Origin: Panacagrimonas sp965216845 | GTDB lineage: Bacteria; Pseudomonadota; Gammaproteobacteria; Nevskiales; Nevskiaceae | Reading direction: 5' to 3' | NCBI GenBank assembly: GCA_965216845.1 | Contig: OZ244200.1 | Span: forward strand, 186,001 to 250,000 | DNA: 64,000 nucleotides | Shown here: in pieces, positions 38,891 to 47,648 of the stretch | Numbering within the stretch: the first letter of the stretch is position 1 | Layout: every line of letters starts with the position of its first letter | Program-made: the position numbers and the translations under genes | The notes under the pieces: model-generated | Database searches by the model: none | Told to the model about the DNA's origin: nothing | The model's input: the letters and a program-made list of their open reading frames with translations, nothing else

Positions 38891-40743
38891 GCGCCGACCT
38901 CAGCGGGTTGCGCGTGCTGGTCACCCGTCCGCAGGGTCAGGATGGCGCGCTGCTGGCATTGCTGAAACAGCGTGGCGCCATCACCCAAAGCCTGCCCTTG
39001 TTGGAAATCGTGCCCACGGCCGACCCGGACGCGGCCAAACAGGATTTGGAGCGGGCACGTCAATGGGACGCCTGGATTTTCACCAGCCGCAACGCCGCGC
39101 GCATCGCCGCCGAGCTGGATGAGGGCCGCTGGCCACCACTGTTCGCCGTTGGCCCTGGCACCGCCAAGGAGCTGGCGCGGCACGGCAGAACCGATGCCCG
39201 CATTCCCGAACAAGGCGCTTCCAGCCAGGCCTTGCTGTCCATGAATGCATTGGGCGCCATGCAGGGAAAGCACATCCTGATCTGCACCGGCGAGGGTGGC
39301 CGCGGCGTTCTGGAAGCCGGCCTGCGCGAGCGAGGCGCCATCGTCGAAACCCTGGCCCTGTATCGGCGCCAGGCGATCAAGCATCCACACAAACGATTCG
39401 CCGAAGCGATTCACGCCAGCGACGCCATCATCGTTTCCAGTGGTGATGCACTGCAAGCGATGTGGGCGCAGAGTCGCGGCGCCAGCCGGCGACGATTGCC
39501 AAAGCTGCAACTGGTGACGCCCAGCGCGCGTGTGTTAGAACAGGCAAAACAACTCGGCTTCGAGCAGGTTCGCGCACCGCAAAGCGTCAGCGACGAGAAT
39601 CTGATCGACTGCCTGCAACGATCCGCAGACCCTGATCCGACCATCAACATGAATCAAGAGAGCGACGTGTCTGCACAAGCGCTGCCGGAAGAGCCCGCCC
39701 CCCTTCCCGCACCGGCGGCGAAAAGCAGCCGGCTGTCTCCCATTCTGGCGGCCTTGGCCTGGCTGCTGCTGGCGTCTGCGATGGGCGCGATGGGCTGGTT
39801 TCTGTGGCAAGAGCAACAGCGCATGCGTCACACGCTGGACCAGCAAGACAACTCGCGCTCGCGGTTTGACACCCGAGTCAAGGCGCTGGAAACCGAACTG
39901 GCTGAAATCCGCGCACGGCAAGATGAGGTGCTTCGCGTTTCCGACCGAAGCAGCGGCGAGTTGAACGCGGCGCTGGCACGCATCGAAGAAGGCCATGCGC
40001 TGATCAGCCGCCTGAGCCAACAACTGAGCGGTGGCCGCAGCCGCTTCCAGTTGCAGTCGATCGAACATTTGCTGTTGTTGGCGCACGAACGGCTGCTGTT
40101 GACAGGCGATACCCGCGCCGCCGCCGCCGCATTGCAAACCGCCGATGACCGACTGGCCGATCTGGCCGATCCCAGCCTGTTCAAGGTGCGCGAGGCGCTG
40201 ACCAACGAACGTACCGCGTTGCTGGCGGTGGAACAGGCAGACCTGGGCTCGGCATCCCTGTCGCTGGGCAGCCTGATCGAGCGCGTTCCCAACCTGCCAT
40301 TGCGGGCCGAAGCGCCTTCGCGTTTCCAGACCGCCGGATTGCGCAAGGCGCCGCAACTGGAAACCTCACCCGCAGCCTGGCAACGCATGTGGGTGTCGGT
40401 GCGCGAAGCATTGTCGGGCATGTTCACCATCCGTCGTGACGAACAGCAGGCGCTGCTCAGACTGCCGGGCCCCGAGCAGGAAACCATCACTTACCAGGTG
40501 CTGAATTTGCGCCTGGAAGGCGCGCGCGCATCGCTGATCGCCAAGGATCAGACCGCCTATTCGGAGTCCCTGCGCGCCACCCAATCCTGGCTGGAACAAC
40601 ATTTCCGGGCTGATGATCCCGGCGTGCGCGCCATGCTCGAAGAAGTGACGCGCCTGGAGTCGCTGCAACTGCGCCCAACGCTTCCAGACGTTGGCAGGGG
40701 CCTGAAGCTGCTCAGGCAGCGTCTGGCCGAAGACGCGCCATGA
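38887..40743 (+). CDS. hemDX: HemD-HemX fusion protein
   Basis: The first 250 or so residues are uroporphyrinogen-III synthase (LVTRPQGQDGALLALL, WIFTSRNAARIAAEL, IVSSGDALQAMW). A proline/alanine linker follows, then a membrane helix near residues 284-306 and a HemX domain of about 300 residues (RFQLQSIEHLLLLAHERLLL). HemD closes the tetrapyrrole ring; HemX is of unknown function but lies in the same operon in many proteobacteria. Here both are one 618-residue chain, with the hemY gene overlapping by ATGA. Confidence 0.9.
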   Translation: MSADLSGLRVLVTRPQGQDGALLALLKQRGAITQSLPLLEIVPTADPDAAKQDLERARQWDAWIFTSRNAARIAAELDEGRWPPLFAVGPGTAKELARHGRTDARIPEQGASSQALLSMNALGAMQGKHILICTGEGGRGVLEAGLRERGAIVETLALYRRQAIKHPHKRFAEAIHASDAIIVSSGDALQAMWAQSRGASRRRLPKLQLVTPSARVLEQAKQLGFEQVRAPQSVSDENLIDCLQRSADPDPTINMNQESDVSAQALPEEPAPLPAPAAKSSRLSPILAALAWLLLASAMGAMGWFLWQEQQRMRHTLDQQDNSRSRFDTRVKALETELAEIRARQDEVLRVSDRSSGELNAALARIEEGHALISRLSQQLSGGRSRFQLQSIEHLLLLAHERLLLTGDTRAAAAALQTADDRLADLADPSLFKVREALTNERTALLAVEQADLGSASLSLGSLIERVPNLPLRAEAPSRFQTAGLRKAPQLETSPAAWQRMWVSVREALSGMFTIRRDEQQALLRLPGPEQETITYQVLNLRLEGARASLIAKDQTAYSESLRATQSWLEQHFRADDPGVRAMLEEVTRLESLQLRPTLPDVGRGLKLLRQRLAEDAP

Positions 40744-41921
40744 TCAGAGGCTGGATCATCATTGTTCTGGTCGTGGCCGCGGGCGCGGCCCTGGCCTACT
40801 GGCTACGGCTGGACGCCGGCTATGTGGTGCTCAACTATCAGGGTTGGATCATCGAAACCTCCGCCCTGGCGCTGGCCTTGCTGATTCTGATGGGCGCGCC
40901 GTTGACCCTGTGGTTGATTCACCTTTTGCTGCAAACCCTCAGGCTCCCCGGAACCCTGTCCCGAATGCGGCAGGATCATCGAAAGGAACGGGCCAAGCGC
41001 TCGTTTCGATCCGGCATGAACCATCTGCTGAGCGGACAATGGCAACGCGCGGAAATCGAACTGGTGCGGCGCGCTGCCGACCACGACGCGCCGCAGCTGA
41101 ACTATCTGCAGGCCGCGCGTGCCGCACAGCGTCTGGGCGCGCTGGAGCGGCGGGATCGCTACCTGGAACTGGCAAAGCAATCAGATTCGAGAAATACCTT
41201 CGCCGCCTTGCTCAGCAATACCGAATTGCTGCTCGAACGTGGCGAGTTCGCAGCGGCCAAGCAGCTTGCCTTGCGCTTGCGTGAACTGGAACCGCGCCAT
41301 GCCTATTGCGTGGCTCTGCTGGCCGAATGTCATGCCGGCCTGGGCGAATGGCCCGAACTTCTGGATCTGCTCAGCCATACCGACGCGTTGGGGGAACCGT
41401 CCACGCGCCGCAAGGCGCTGCTGCAGCGCTCACTGATCGAGCGAATCAAGGATGCGACGCAACGCGGAGATCTGGACGACCTCAAAGCGCTCTGGAACCG
41501 CATCTCCACCAAACTGCGCGACGAACATGCAGTGCGCCTGGCCTACGTGCGCGGGCTGCAGCGGCTCGATGCACACGGCGAAGCCGGCGCGCTGATCGTC
41601 ACGACCTTGCGAAAGCAATGGGACGCCGACCTGGTTGCGATCTACGGCAAGCTGGACGCCGCCGACCCGGTCGCGCGGCTGGCCACCATCGAACAATGGC
41701 TCAGCAACTACGGCGAACGCCCGGAGCTGCTGATCACCGCCGGTCGCGCCTGTCTGGCCAACAAACTTTGGGGCAAGGCCCGCAGCTATCTGGAAGCCGC
41801 GCAGAAAGCCGGTCACACGCCTGAGGCCTTTCTGGAGCTGGCGCGGCTGTGCGAACAAACCCAGAACGCGGACGAAGCGCAGCAGCTCTACAAACAAGGC
41901 CTGGAGCTGGCGACACGATAG
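40740..41921 (+). CDS. hemY: HemY protein, TPR-containing membrane protein of the haem operon
   Basis: The 393-residue protein has two N-terminal membrane helices (residues 4-22 and about 40-62), a basic stretch and then tetratricopeptide-like helices to the end. That is the proteobacterial HemY architecture, unrelated to protoporphyrinogen oxidase HemY of Gram-positives. Its role is unsettled; a scaffold in tetrapyrrole synthesis is suggested. Last gene of the hemC-hemDX-hemY operon. Confidence 0.9.
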   Translation: MIRGWIIIVLVVAAGAALAYWLRLDAGYVVLNYQGWIIETSALALALLILMGAPLTLWLIHLLLQTLRLPGTLSRMRQDHRKERAKRSFRSGMNHLLSGQWQRAEIELVRRAADHDAPQLNYLQAARAAQRLGALERRDRYLELAKQSDSRNTFAALLSNTELLLERGEFAAAKQLALRLRELEPRHAYCVALLAECHAGLGEWPELLDLLSHTDALGEPSTRRKALLQRSLIERIKDATQRGDLDDLKALWNRISTKLRDEHAVRLAYVRGLQRLDAHGEAGALIVTTLRKQWDADLVAIYGKLDAADPVARLATIEQWLSNYGERPELLITAGRACLANKLWGKARSYLEAAQKAGHTPEAFLELARLCEQTQNADEAQQLYKQGLELATR

Positions 41922-42022
41922 GGGCGGCGGGCACGGCCCGCCCTACGATGGGCTCCCTCTCCCCCGGCGGGGGAGAGGGCACGTGCTTGCGGTAGCCCGT
42001 AGGGCGGACCATGTCCGCCGTC
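41921..42022. repeat. cluster of palindromic repeats after hemY
   Basis: Two GTAGGGCGG-type elements (about 41924-41946 and 41999-42020) flank a perfect palindrome CCCTCTCCCCC-GGC-GGGGGAGAGGG (41955-41979). The first family recurs at 7.9 and 13.2-13.3 kb, the second at 43.5 kb. They lie between the convergent ends of hemY and the lipoprotein gene. Confidence 0.7.
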
Positions 42023-42065
42023 GCCCAACCCGCGAAACGATCATCTGCCGCTGACGCAACACGCC

Positions 42066-43448
42066 CTACGGCACTTCATCAAAGTCGGCCTGATCGAACG
42101 GACAGTCAGACTGCGTTGCGCTGCAAACGTTGACCGTCGCATCAATCAGAATCTCATCGCAGGAAGATCCGCTCACGGCATCGCTGCAACCGATGCTGAA
42201 GCTGCCGCTGTTGGCGCCCTGCTGGAATCCGCCGCAGGGGAAGGCCGGCTGGCAGGTGGCGCTGTCGCCCGGCAACAGGCTTTGACCGTCACAGCCGCTC
42301 ACCGTCAGGAAGGGCAGATCTTCGTCAACACTCAGATCCACGCTTGTGTCACCGCTGTTGGTCACTTGAATCGGCGGGCCAGCGGTGGGACAAACCGTGC
42401 CATTGATCAAGTGATTGATGGTGAATTCAAGCGGCGATACGAACAGGGCAAGCTCGGATGGTGGTGGCGCTGGCAGGCAGGTGACCGCCGCACTTGTACC
42501 GATGCGTACGTCGTTGAGCGCACTAACATTGAACACGTCAATTTCGGTAAGGAACTGGGCAATGAGTGTTGCCAGATTAGCGTCCGCGCTCAAGGCTCCG
42601 GAGCCCACCTGTTCACAGCTAATATTCAACTGACCGCTGTTGGTTTCGTTCGGATCAATAAACAGGTTGGAAAGTCCCGGAACCAAAATTGGCTGCAATG
42701 GCAAGCTCGTCTTGCCAGGGGCTGATTCGGAGACCAGTACTTCATTGAGCTCCAGCGACCCGAAAAAGTCCGCCGTTGTCACCAGGCTCACACTGGCCTC
42801 AAACGTTTGTCCCACCATCTGAGATGTTGGATTGACGTCAAAGGTGATCGAAAGACCTTGTACGCGCACCGCAATCAAGTTGGAAAAGTGATTGATTGCG
42901 CCAGTCAGCAGCAGGCCGTCGTCGTTGACCTGGATCAACTGGCCGGCCGGCACTTCGCTGTCAGCGCTGGCGCTGAAATTGGCAAACACGGCGACATTGG
43001 ATTCTCCCGGCGCCGGCTCAGAACTGCCGGGCAGTTGCAGGGTCACCGTCACCGGCAGCGCGAACTGCAATCCGTCCGGCCCCAGGCGATAAACCTTCTC
43101 TAGGGTGGCGCCGGCCAAGGGCGGTTCGAGTTCCTCGTCGGCCAGCTCCCGAACCGTGATTTCAGTGTCTTCGGCCAGCGCGCCTTCGGGGATGCTGAGG
43201 CGCAAGCGGCCATCCGGATATTCGATCACCCCGCCCAGCGCGCCGATGGTCTGTCGCAGATCCGGTTGCGGATCGGGATCAGGGTTCGGGTCGGGGTCGG
43301 GCATCATGTCGTCGCCGGGATCGGCATCGTCCATGTTCTGCATCGGATTACCGTTTCCGCCGCCGCCACAGGCGCTCAGAACCAGAACGCCTGCAAGAAG
43401 CCAGCTCAGGCTCCGGAACCGAGCGGCCAATCTTTGAGGCAATGCCAT
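42066..43448 (-). CDS. hypothetical lipoprotein with ZU5-like domain and Asp-Pro repeat
   Basis: The 460-residue protein has a lipoprotein signal with lipobox LSAC near residue 27, then a glycine-rich tether and a repetitive acidic DPDPNPDPDPQPD tract. Residues about 65-130 (ALGGVIEYPDGRLRLSIPEGAL, read in two parts) resemble a ZU5-like beta domain. The rest is beta-rich and low in lysine, with several cysteines near the C-terminus in CSDAVSGSSCDE. I do not recognise a function. It is probably displayed on the cell surface or outer membrane. A single-gene unit. Confidence 0.75.
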   Translation of the reverse strand: MALPQRLAARFRSLSWLLAGVLVLSACGGGGNGNPMQNMDDADPGDDMMPDPDPNPDPDPQPDLRQTIGALGGVIEYPDGRLRLSIPEGALAEDTEITVRELADEELEPPLAGATLEKVYRLGPDGLQFALPVTVTLQLPGSSEPAPGESNVAVFANFSASADSEVPAGQLIQVNDDGLLLTGAINHFSNLIAVRVQGLSITFDVNPTSQMVGQTFEASVSLVTTADFFGSLELNEVLVSESAPGKTSLPLQPILVPGLSNLFIDPNETNSGQLNISCEQVGSGALSADANLATLIAQFLTEIDVFNVSALNDVRIGTSAAVTCLPAPPPSELALFVSPLEFTINHLINGTVCPTAGPPIQVTNSGDTSVDLSVDEDLPFLTVSGCDGQSLLPGDSATCQPAFPCGGFQQGANSGSFSIGCSDAVSGSSCDEILIDATVNVCSATQSDCPFDQADFDEVP

Positions 43449-43537
43449 GTCGTCCCCACGATTACGGCTTCGTGAATGACTCTACACCGCTGCGGCGATC
43501 AATCAAGCTGGGATGGTGGGCCGGCCCGCGTTGAACT

Positions 43538-43594
43538 CCCTCTCCCCCGAACCAGGGGAGAGGGTTGGGGTGAGGGGGCAAGGGCGCTGATCGG
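43538..43594. repeat. CCCTCTCCCC palindrome
   Basis: CCCTCTCCCC (43538-43547) and GGGGAGAGGG (43555-43564) pair perfectly around seven bases, followed by a G-rich tail. The same arm occurs in the palindrome at 41955-41979. It lies in the 166-base gap between the fkpA-like gene and the lipoprotein gene. Confidence 0.6.
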
Positions 43595-43614
43595 CATTCA
43601 TGCCGACAAAAGCC

Positions 43615-44364
43615 TCAGCCTTTCTTTTCTTCCTCTTTCGGCTTGCCGACCGAGATCAGTTCCACTTCGAAGATCAAGGTGGCGTTGGGACCAATCTTGG
43701 CGCCGGCGCCGCGCTCACCGTAGCCCAGCTCTGAGGGAATGAAGAATTTGTATTTTGCGCCCGGCTTCATCAGCTGCACGCCTTCGGTCCAGCCGGCGAT
43801 GACGTTGCCCAGCGGGAAGGTGACGGGCTGGCCGCGCGAGTAGGAGCTGTCGAACTCCTCACCGTTGAGCAGCGTACCCTTGTAATGGACCGTCACCTCA
43901 TCGGTTGCCTTGGGGGAATCGCCCTCGCCTTCGGCCATCACTTCGTATTGCAGGCCGCTGTCGGTGGTGGTCACACCGTCACGCTGACCGTTTTCGGCCA
44001 GAAACTTGGCGCCTTCCTCGGTGGCGACCTTGGCCTGCGCGTCGCGTTCCTTCTGCTGCTCTTCCTGCATGATTTGCGCCACGCTGTTCTTGATGTCAGC
44101 GCGGGCGGCGTCATCCAGCTTGGGTTCGACGCCCTTGCTGACATCATCCAGGCCCTGCTTGAGCGCGGCCATGTCAACGTGACCTTCCACCGGCTTGAGC
44201 GAATTACCCAGATCCACACCAATGGCGTAGCCGAATTTCTGCGCATCGGTTTCCAGCTTCACCGGCGCGCCTTGACTGCCACCGCCACCGGCACCGGGTT
44301 GGGCGCATGCGGCAACGACAAGGGCACTGACGCCAAGGGTGAGCATCGGAACGGTTTTGAGCAT
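43615..44364 (-). CDS. FKBP-type peptidyl-prolyl isomerase (FkpA/Mip-like lipoprotein)
   Basis: The 249-residue protein has a lipobox (VVAACAQ), an N-terminal helical dimerisation domain (residues about 30-130) and a C-terminal FKBP domain with TVHYKGTLLNGEEFDSSY, GWTEGVQLMKPG and GPNATLIFEVELI. Such proteins help fold envelope proteins in the periplasm. The lysine-glutamate tail is unusual but harmless. Confidence 0.92.
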   Translation of the reverse strand: MLKTVPMLTLGVSALVVAACAQPGAGGGGSQGAPVKLETDAQKFGYAIGVDLGNSLKPVEGHVDMAALKQGLDDVSKGVEPKLDDAARADIKNSVAQIMQEEQQKERDAQAKVATEEGAKFLAENGQRDGVTTTDSGLQYEVMAEGEGDSPKATDEVTVHYKGTLLNGEEFDSSYSRGQPVTFPLGNVIAGWTEGVQLMKPGAKYKFFIPSELGYGERGAGAKIGPNATLIFEVELISVGKPKEEEKKG

Positions 44365-44421
44365 GGATCGTCCTGTTTGATTTTGCGGCCGCTGCAGCCG
44401 GGCCTTGAATGTGAGCCGCGA

Positions 44422-46899
44422 TTATACGGGAGCGCGGGTGGACGCTGGCCGGCGCGACAGCAGTTGCATCAGCGTCTGACGTGATTCGTCTGACAACAGC
44501 TCCAGGGAGCGTTCGGCGATTTTTTCGATCCGCGCATCCACCAGCACCGTCTGGCCCTGGCCAATCTCGACCAGCCCGACATCGATCAGCGTGTCCAGAT
44601 AGCCCCGGAACAAGGCCTTGTCGAAAAATTCGGGCGCGTCCCGGCCGGTCAGTACCGCCATGCGCTCGGCGAGCTTTCTGCAGTCGCCCTCGAACAGGTG
44701 TCGCGACAGCGGCTCACCGTTGTGGCCTTCGCGCGACAACAACAGCGTGGTCATGCAATAGCGTTCAAAGGTTTCGCCCATCACCCGGCCGAGCATGGAC
44801 AGGGTGGACGAGGCCGGGCTCATCGGGTCCGGCCGGCAGATGGCGCCATCCTGACGACGGGTCAGCAGCCCTAAATTGAGCATCACGTCCAGTGTTTCGC
44901 GTGCCACGTCCTCGGCCTCGGCCACTTCCCAGCGGACGAAGAATTCGGTGCGCAAGAACGGATAAAGCGCTCGCACGCCGGTAATCACCGCGTCCACCGG
45001 CAGCACCGCACGGGTACGGAAAAAATTGGCGATCAGGCTGGGCACGGCGAACAGATGCTGCAAATTGTTTCGCGCATAGGTGAGCAGGGTGGCGTCGTGA
45101 TCCGACAAGGCCATCAAATCGCCCCAGGGATGCGGCACACTGACCACGCGACCAATCGGCGCCGCCCACTCGACGATGCGTGCCGGCGCGGTTTCCGGAA
45201 TCGCCACGGTATCGCTGTATGGCCGGCCTTTGAGCAGCCACACCAGATGCCCGACCTGTTCGAACAACTCATCCTGCGACACCGCGCGTTGCGGACTGGC
45301 CAACATCGCCACCGCCGTCAGTGACAGGGGGGAAGCCACCGCCGCGGCATTGATGCGCCGATGGTTGGCCAGCGCCAGACGCTGTACGAAAGGCTTGAAA
45401 TTGGTGGGCAGGCTTTCGGCGCTCTCGGCCATCTGCGCCCGCCAATGCGGCAAGTGCTTGTCCGCATAGTCCTGCAACTGGATCGGTTCGCCGAAGTTGA
45501 TGTGGACCTTGCCGTAGGAGCGCGACAACAGCTTGCCGGCCTTGAGCACATCCTGGGCCGACTCCTTGCGCTTGTGCCCGCCACGCAGTTCCTTGAAATA
45601 GCTGGACAGCTCCCAGGCCTTGTCGTAGCCCACGTAAACCGGCACCAGGGACACCTTGCGCGCTCGCTGACGCAAGGCGCTTTCGCTGACCATGCCGAGC
45701 AGGCCGGTGCGCGGCGCCAACAGGCGACCGGTCCGTGAACGCCCCCCTTCCGGATAAAAGCAAATCGAGTAGCCGCGCGCGATCAGCCCGTCCACGTAAG
45801 CGCGGAAGATGGCGCCGTAGAGCCGGTCACCGGAAAAACTGCGGCGGATGTAGAAAGCACCGCCTCTGCGCAACAGTCCGCCCACCGGCCAGAAGTTCAG
45901 ATTGACGCCGGCGGCGATATGCGGCGGCACCAGGCCGGCTTCGTACAGCACATAGCTCAGCAGCAGATAATCGGCATGGCTGCGGTGCGAGGGCAGATAG
46001 ATCAGCTCACCCTGTTGCGCAACCTTGCGCAACCGATCCAGGCCGTGCACCTCGACGCCGCGAAAAATGCGATTCCAGACATAGCGCAAAATAATTTCCA
46101 GAATCCGCACCGTTGCCGCCGAATAGTTGGCGGCAATTTCCTCGGCGCAGGCACGCGCACGGCGATTGGCCTGATCCAGCGTGGTTTTTTTGTCGCGCGC
46201 GTCTTCCTCGATGGCGCGACGCACCGCCGGGGAATTCAGCATCTGATGGATCACCACCCCACGGGTTTGCAGACGTGGTCCCAAGGCCATGCTGCGCACA
46301 CGCAGGAAATACAGATGCACCATGCGCCCGAGCTTGCGCACCGCCACGTCCGGCGCGACTTCGCGGTCGACGAACTCACGAAAGCTCAGCGGCAGGCCAA
46401 ACTCAGCGTACACATTGCGGCCGTTGGCCAGCATGATGAACAGCTTCTGCATCATGCCGGCCTGCACGTTGTCGGCGAACAACAGCTTGAACAGTGAGGT
46501 CTCCTGCCCCGGATCACGCCCCCAGAACACCGACACCGGCACGATCTGGGCGTCGTAAAGCGGGTCTGCGACGGCCGACTCCACAACCTGACTCAAGTCA
46601 GTCTGACGAATTCTCGTCTCCAGCAAGGCCGGCAGATAGAGCACCCCCGGTCCATCGGCGCCGGGCAAGCTGCTTCCGGTTCGCCGTGGCACCGGCAGAT
46701 TGCGATCCCGACAGATGCGATCCAGAACAAACAAATCGCCCCAGGACCGGGTCGGCAGCACGTAAACCACCGGCCGGTTCGGGTCCAGTTGCAGGCGCTG
46801 GTGGAAGTCCTCCGGCGTGGCCCGATATTTGAGGAAACGGTCCAGTGGCCGGAACAGCCACCAGGCGATCCAGTAAAAAATGGCGTTGAGCGCCCGCAT
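44422..46899 (-). CDS. plsB: glycerol-3-phosphate 1-O-acyltransferase PlsB
   Basis: The 825-residue membrane enzyme has the acyltransferase blocks HRSHADYLLLSYVL (catalytic His and Asp), FYIRRSFSGDRLYGAI and CFYPEGGRSRTGRLL, and the usual length of PlsB. It acylates sn-glycerol-3-phosphate as the first step of phospholipid synthesis. ATG 46899 matches the family start. Its first three codons lie inside the 662-bp repeat, whose second copy at 53101 carries the same codons with no gene behind them. Confidence 0.94.
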   Translation of the reverse strand: MRALNAIFYWIAWWLFRPLDRFLKYRATPEDFHQRLQLDPNRPVVYVLPTRSWGDLFVLDRICRDRNLPVPRRTGSSLPGADGPGVLYLPALLETRIRQTDLSQVVESAVADPLYDAQIVPVSVFWGRDPGQETSLFKLLFADNVQAGMMQKLFIMLANGRNVYAEFGLPLSFREFVDREVAPDVAVRKLGRMVHLYFLRVRSMALGPRLQTRGVVIHQMLNSPAVRRAIEEDARDKKTTLDQANRRARACAEEIAANYSAATVRILEIILRYVWNRIFRGVEVHGLDRLRKVAQQGELIYLPSHRSHADYLLLSYVLYEAGLVPPHIAAGVNLNFWPVGGLLRRGGAFYIRRSFSGDRLYGAIFRAYVDGLIARGYSICFYPEGGRSRTGRLLAPRTGLLGMVSESALRQRARKVSLVPVYVGYDKAWELSSYFKELRGGHKRKESAQDVLKAGKLLSRSYGKVHINFGEPIQLQDYADKHLPHWRAQMAESAESLPTNFKPFVQRLALANHRRINAAAVASPLSLTAVAMLASPQRAVSQDELFEQVGHLVWLLKGRPYSDTVAIPETAPARIVEWAAPIGRVVSVPHPWGDLMALSDHDATLLTYARNNLQHLFAVPSLIANFFRTRAVLPVDAVITGVRALYPFLRTEFFVRWEVAEAEDVARETLDVMLNLGLLTRRQDGAICRPDPMSPASSTLSMLGRVMGETFERYCMTTLLLSREGHNGEPLSRHLFEGDCRKLAERMAVLTGRDAPEFFDKALFRGYLDTLIDVGLVEIGQGQTVLVDARIEKIAERSLELLSDESRQTLMQLLSRRPASTRAPV

Positions 46900-47551
46900 T
46901 GTGTCCCGGCTATCCCTTGTTTGCGTTGTCCTGACGGGGCCGTCAGTGTAAAAGAATTGCTCCGGCACCCCACGAATTGGACATGAAACAAGCAGAGCAA
47001 GCACGGCGGCGCGCACTAACCCGCGAACGCCTGCAACGAATGGCTTGGCTGCTCGACAGCAGCTTTGGCGTCCCCGGCACCCGGTTTCGCTTTGGCCTGG
47101 AACCCATCATCGGCCTGGTTCCGGTACTGGGGGACGCGGTGGGCTTCCTGCTTGGCGCCGGCCTGCTGTACGAAGGCGCGCGCGCCGGCGCGCCGCGACC
47201 CTTGCTGTTGCAAATGCTGGGCAATTCACTCATCGACCTGGCCGGCGGCTTCCTGCCGGTGATCGGCGACGTGTTCGACTTCGCCTTCCGCGCCAACCAG
47301 AAAAACGCGGATTTGCTCACGGCGTTTCTGGACGAGCAGGACCAGACCCAGGCACAGACCAGCACCGACTCAGGTCAGGTCCTGCTGATTCTGATCCTCG
47401 TGGTGCTGGTGCTGGCCGGGGCGCTCTATGTGGCACCACGCCTGCCCATCGGCATTTGACGATGAAGCAGGCGGCAGGCAACTTGGCAGACTGATTCGCG
47501 CAAACACAAAAACAAAGCCCATGACCTCCGCTACGCTCGACGCTACGCCGG
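46890..47551. repeat. 662-bp direct repeat, left copy
   Basis: Identical to 53101-53762 except for three bases at 47351, 47369 and 47375. It covers the first codons of plsB, the plsB/DUF4112 intergenic region, the whole DUF4112 gene and the first ten codons of the POT transporter gene. The copies are 6,211 bases apart in the same orientation and enclose 5,549 bases of nitrate-uptake genes. Confidence 0.97.
46983..47459 (+). CDS. DUF4112 membrane protein, copy 1
   Basis: The 158-residue protein has the DUF4112 core: LDSSFGVPGTRFRFGLEPIIGLVPVLGDAVGFLLG, seen in two parts, then a glycine-rich helix, FLPVIGDVFDFAFRANQKN, and a C-terminal membrane helix. The function of the family is unknown. An ATG six bases earlier is possible. 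Its product is identical to that of copy 2; the three base changes between the copies are all silent. Confidence 0.88.
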   Translation: MKQAEQARRRALTRERLQRMAWLLDSSFGVPGTRFRFGLEPIIGLVPVLGDAVGFLLGAGLLYEGARAGAPRPLLLQMLGNSLIDLAGGFLPVIGDVFDFAFRANQKNADLLTAFLDEQDQTQAQTSTDSGQVLLILILVVLVLAGALYVAPRLPIGI

Positions 47552-47565
47552 GTCGAGCGCTATAA
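47521..47565 (+). pseudogene. 14-codon stub of the POT transporter gene at the module edge
   Basis: This frame reads MTSATLDATPGRAL and stops. Its first ten codons are those of the complete transporter gene at 53732; then the left repeat ends (47551) and unrelated sequence follows. It marks the left junction of the inserted nitrate module. Confidence 0.85.
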
Positions 47566-47648
47566 CCTGCATGCATGCCCGTTGCGGAAACCGCCGGCTC
47601 GCGTACCGCCGCACCGGCGCCCGTTTGAAATCAGACAATGCAAAACGG

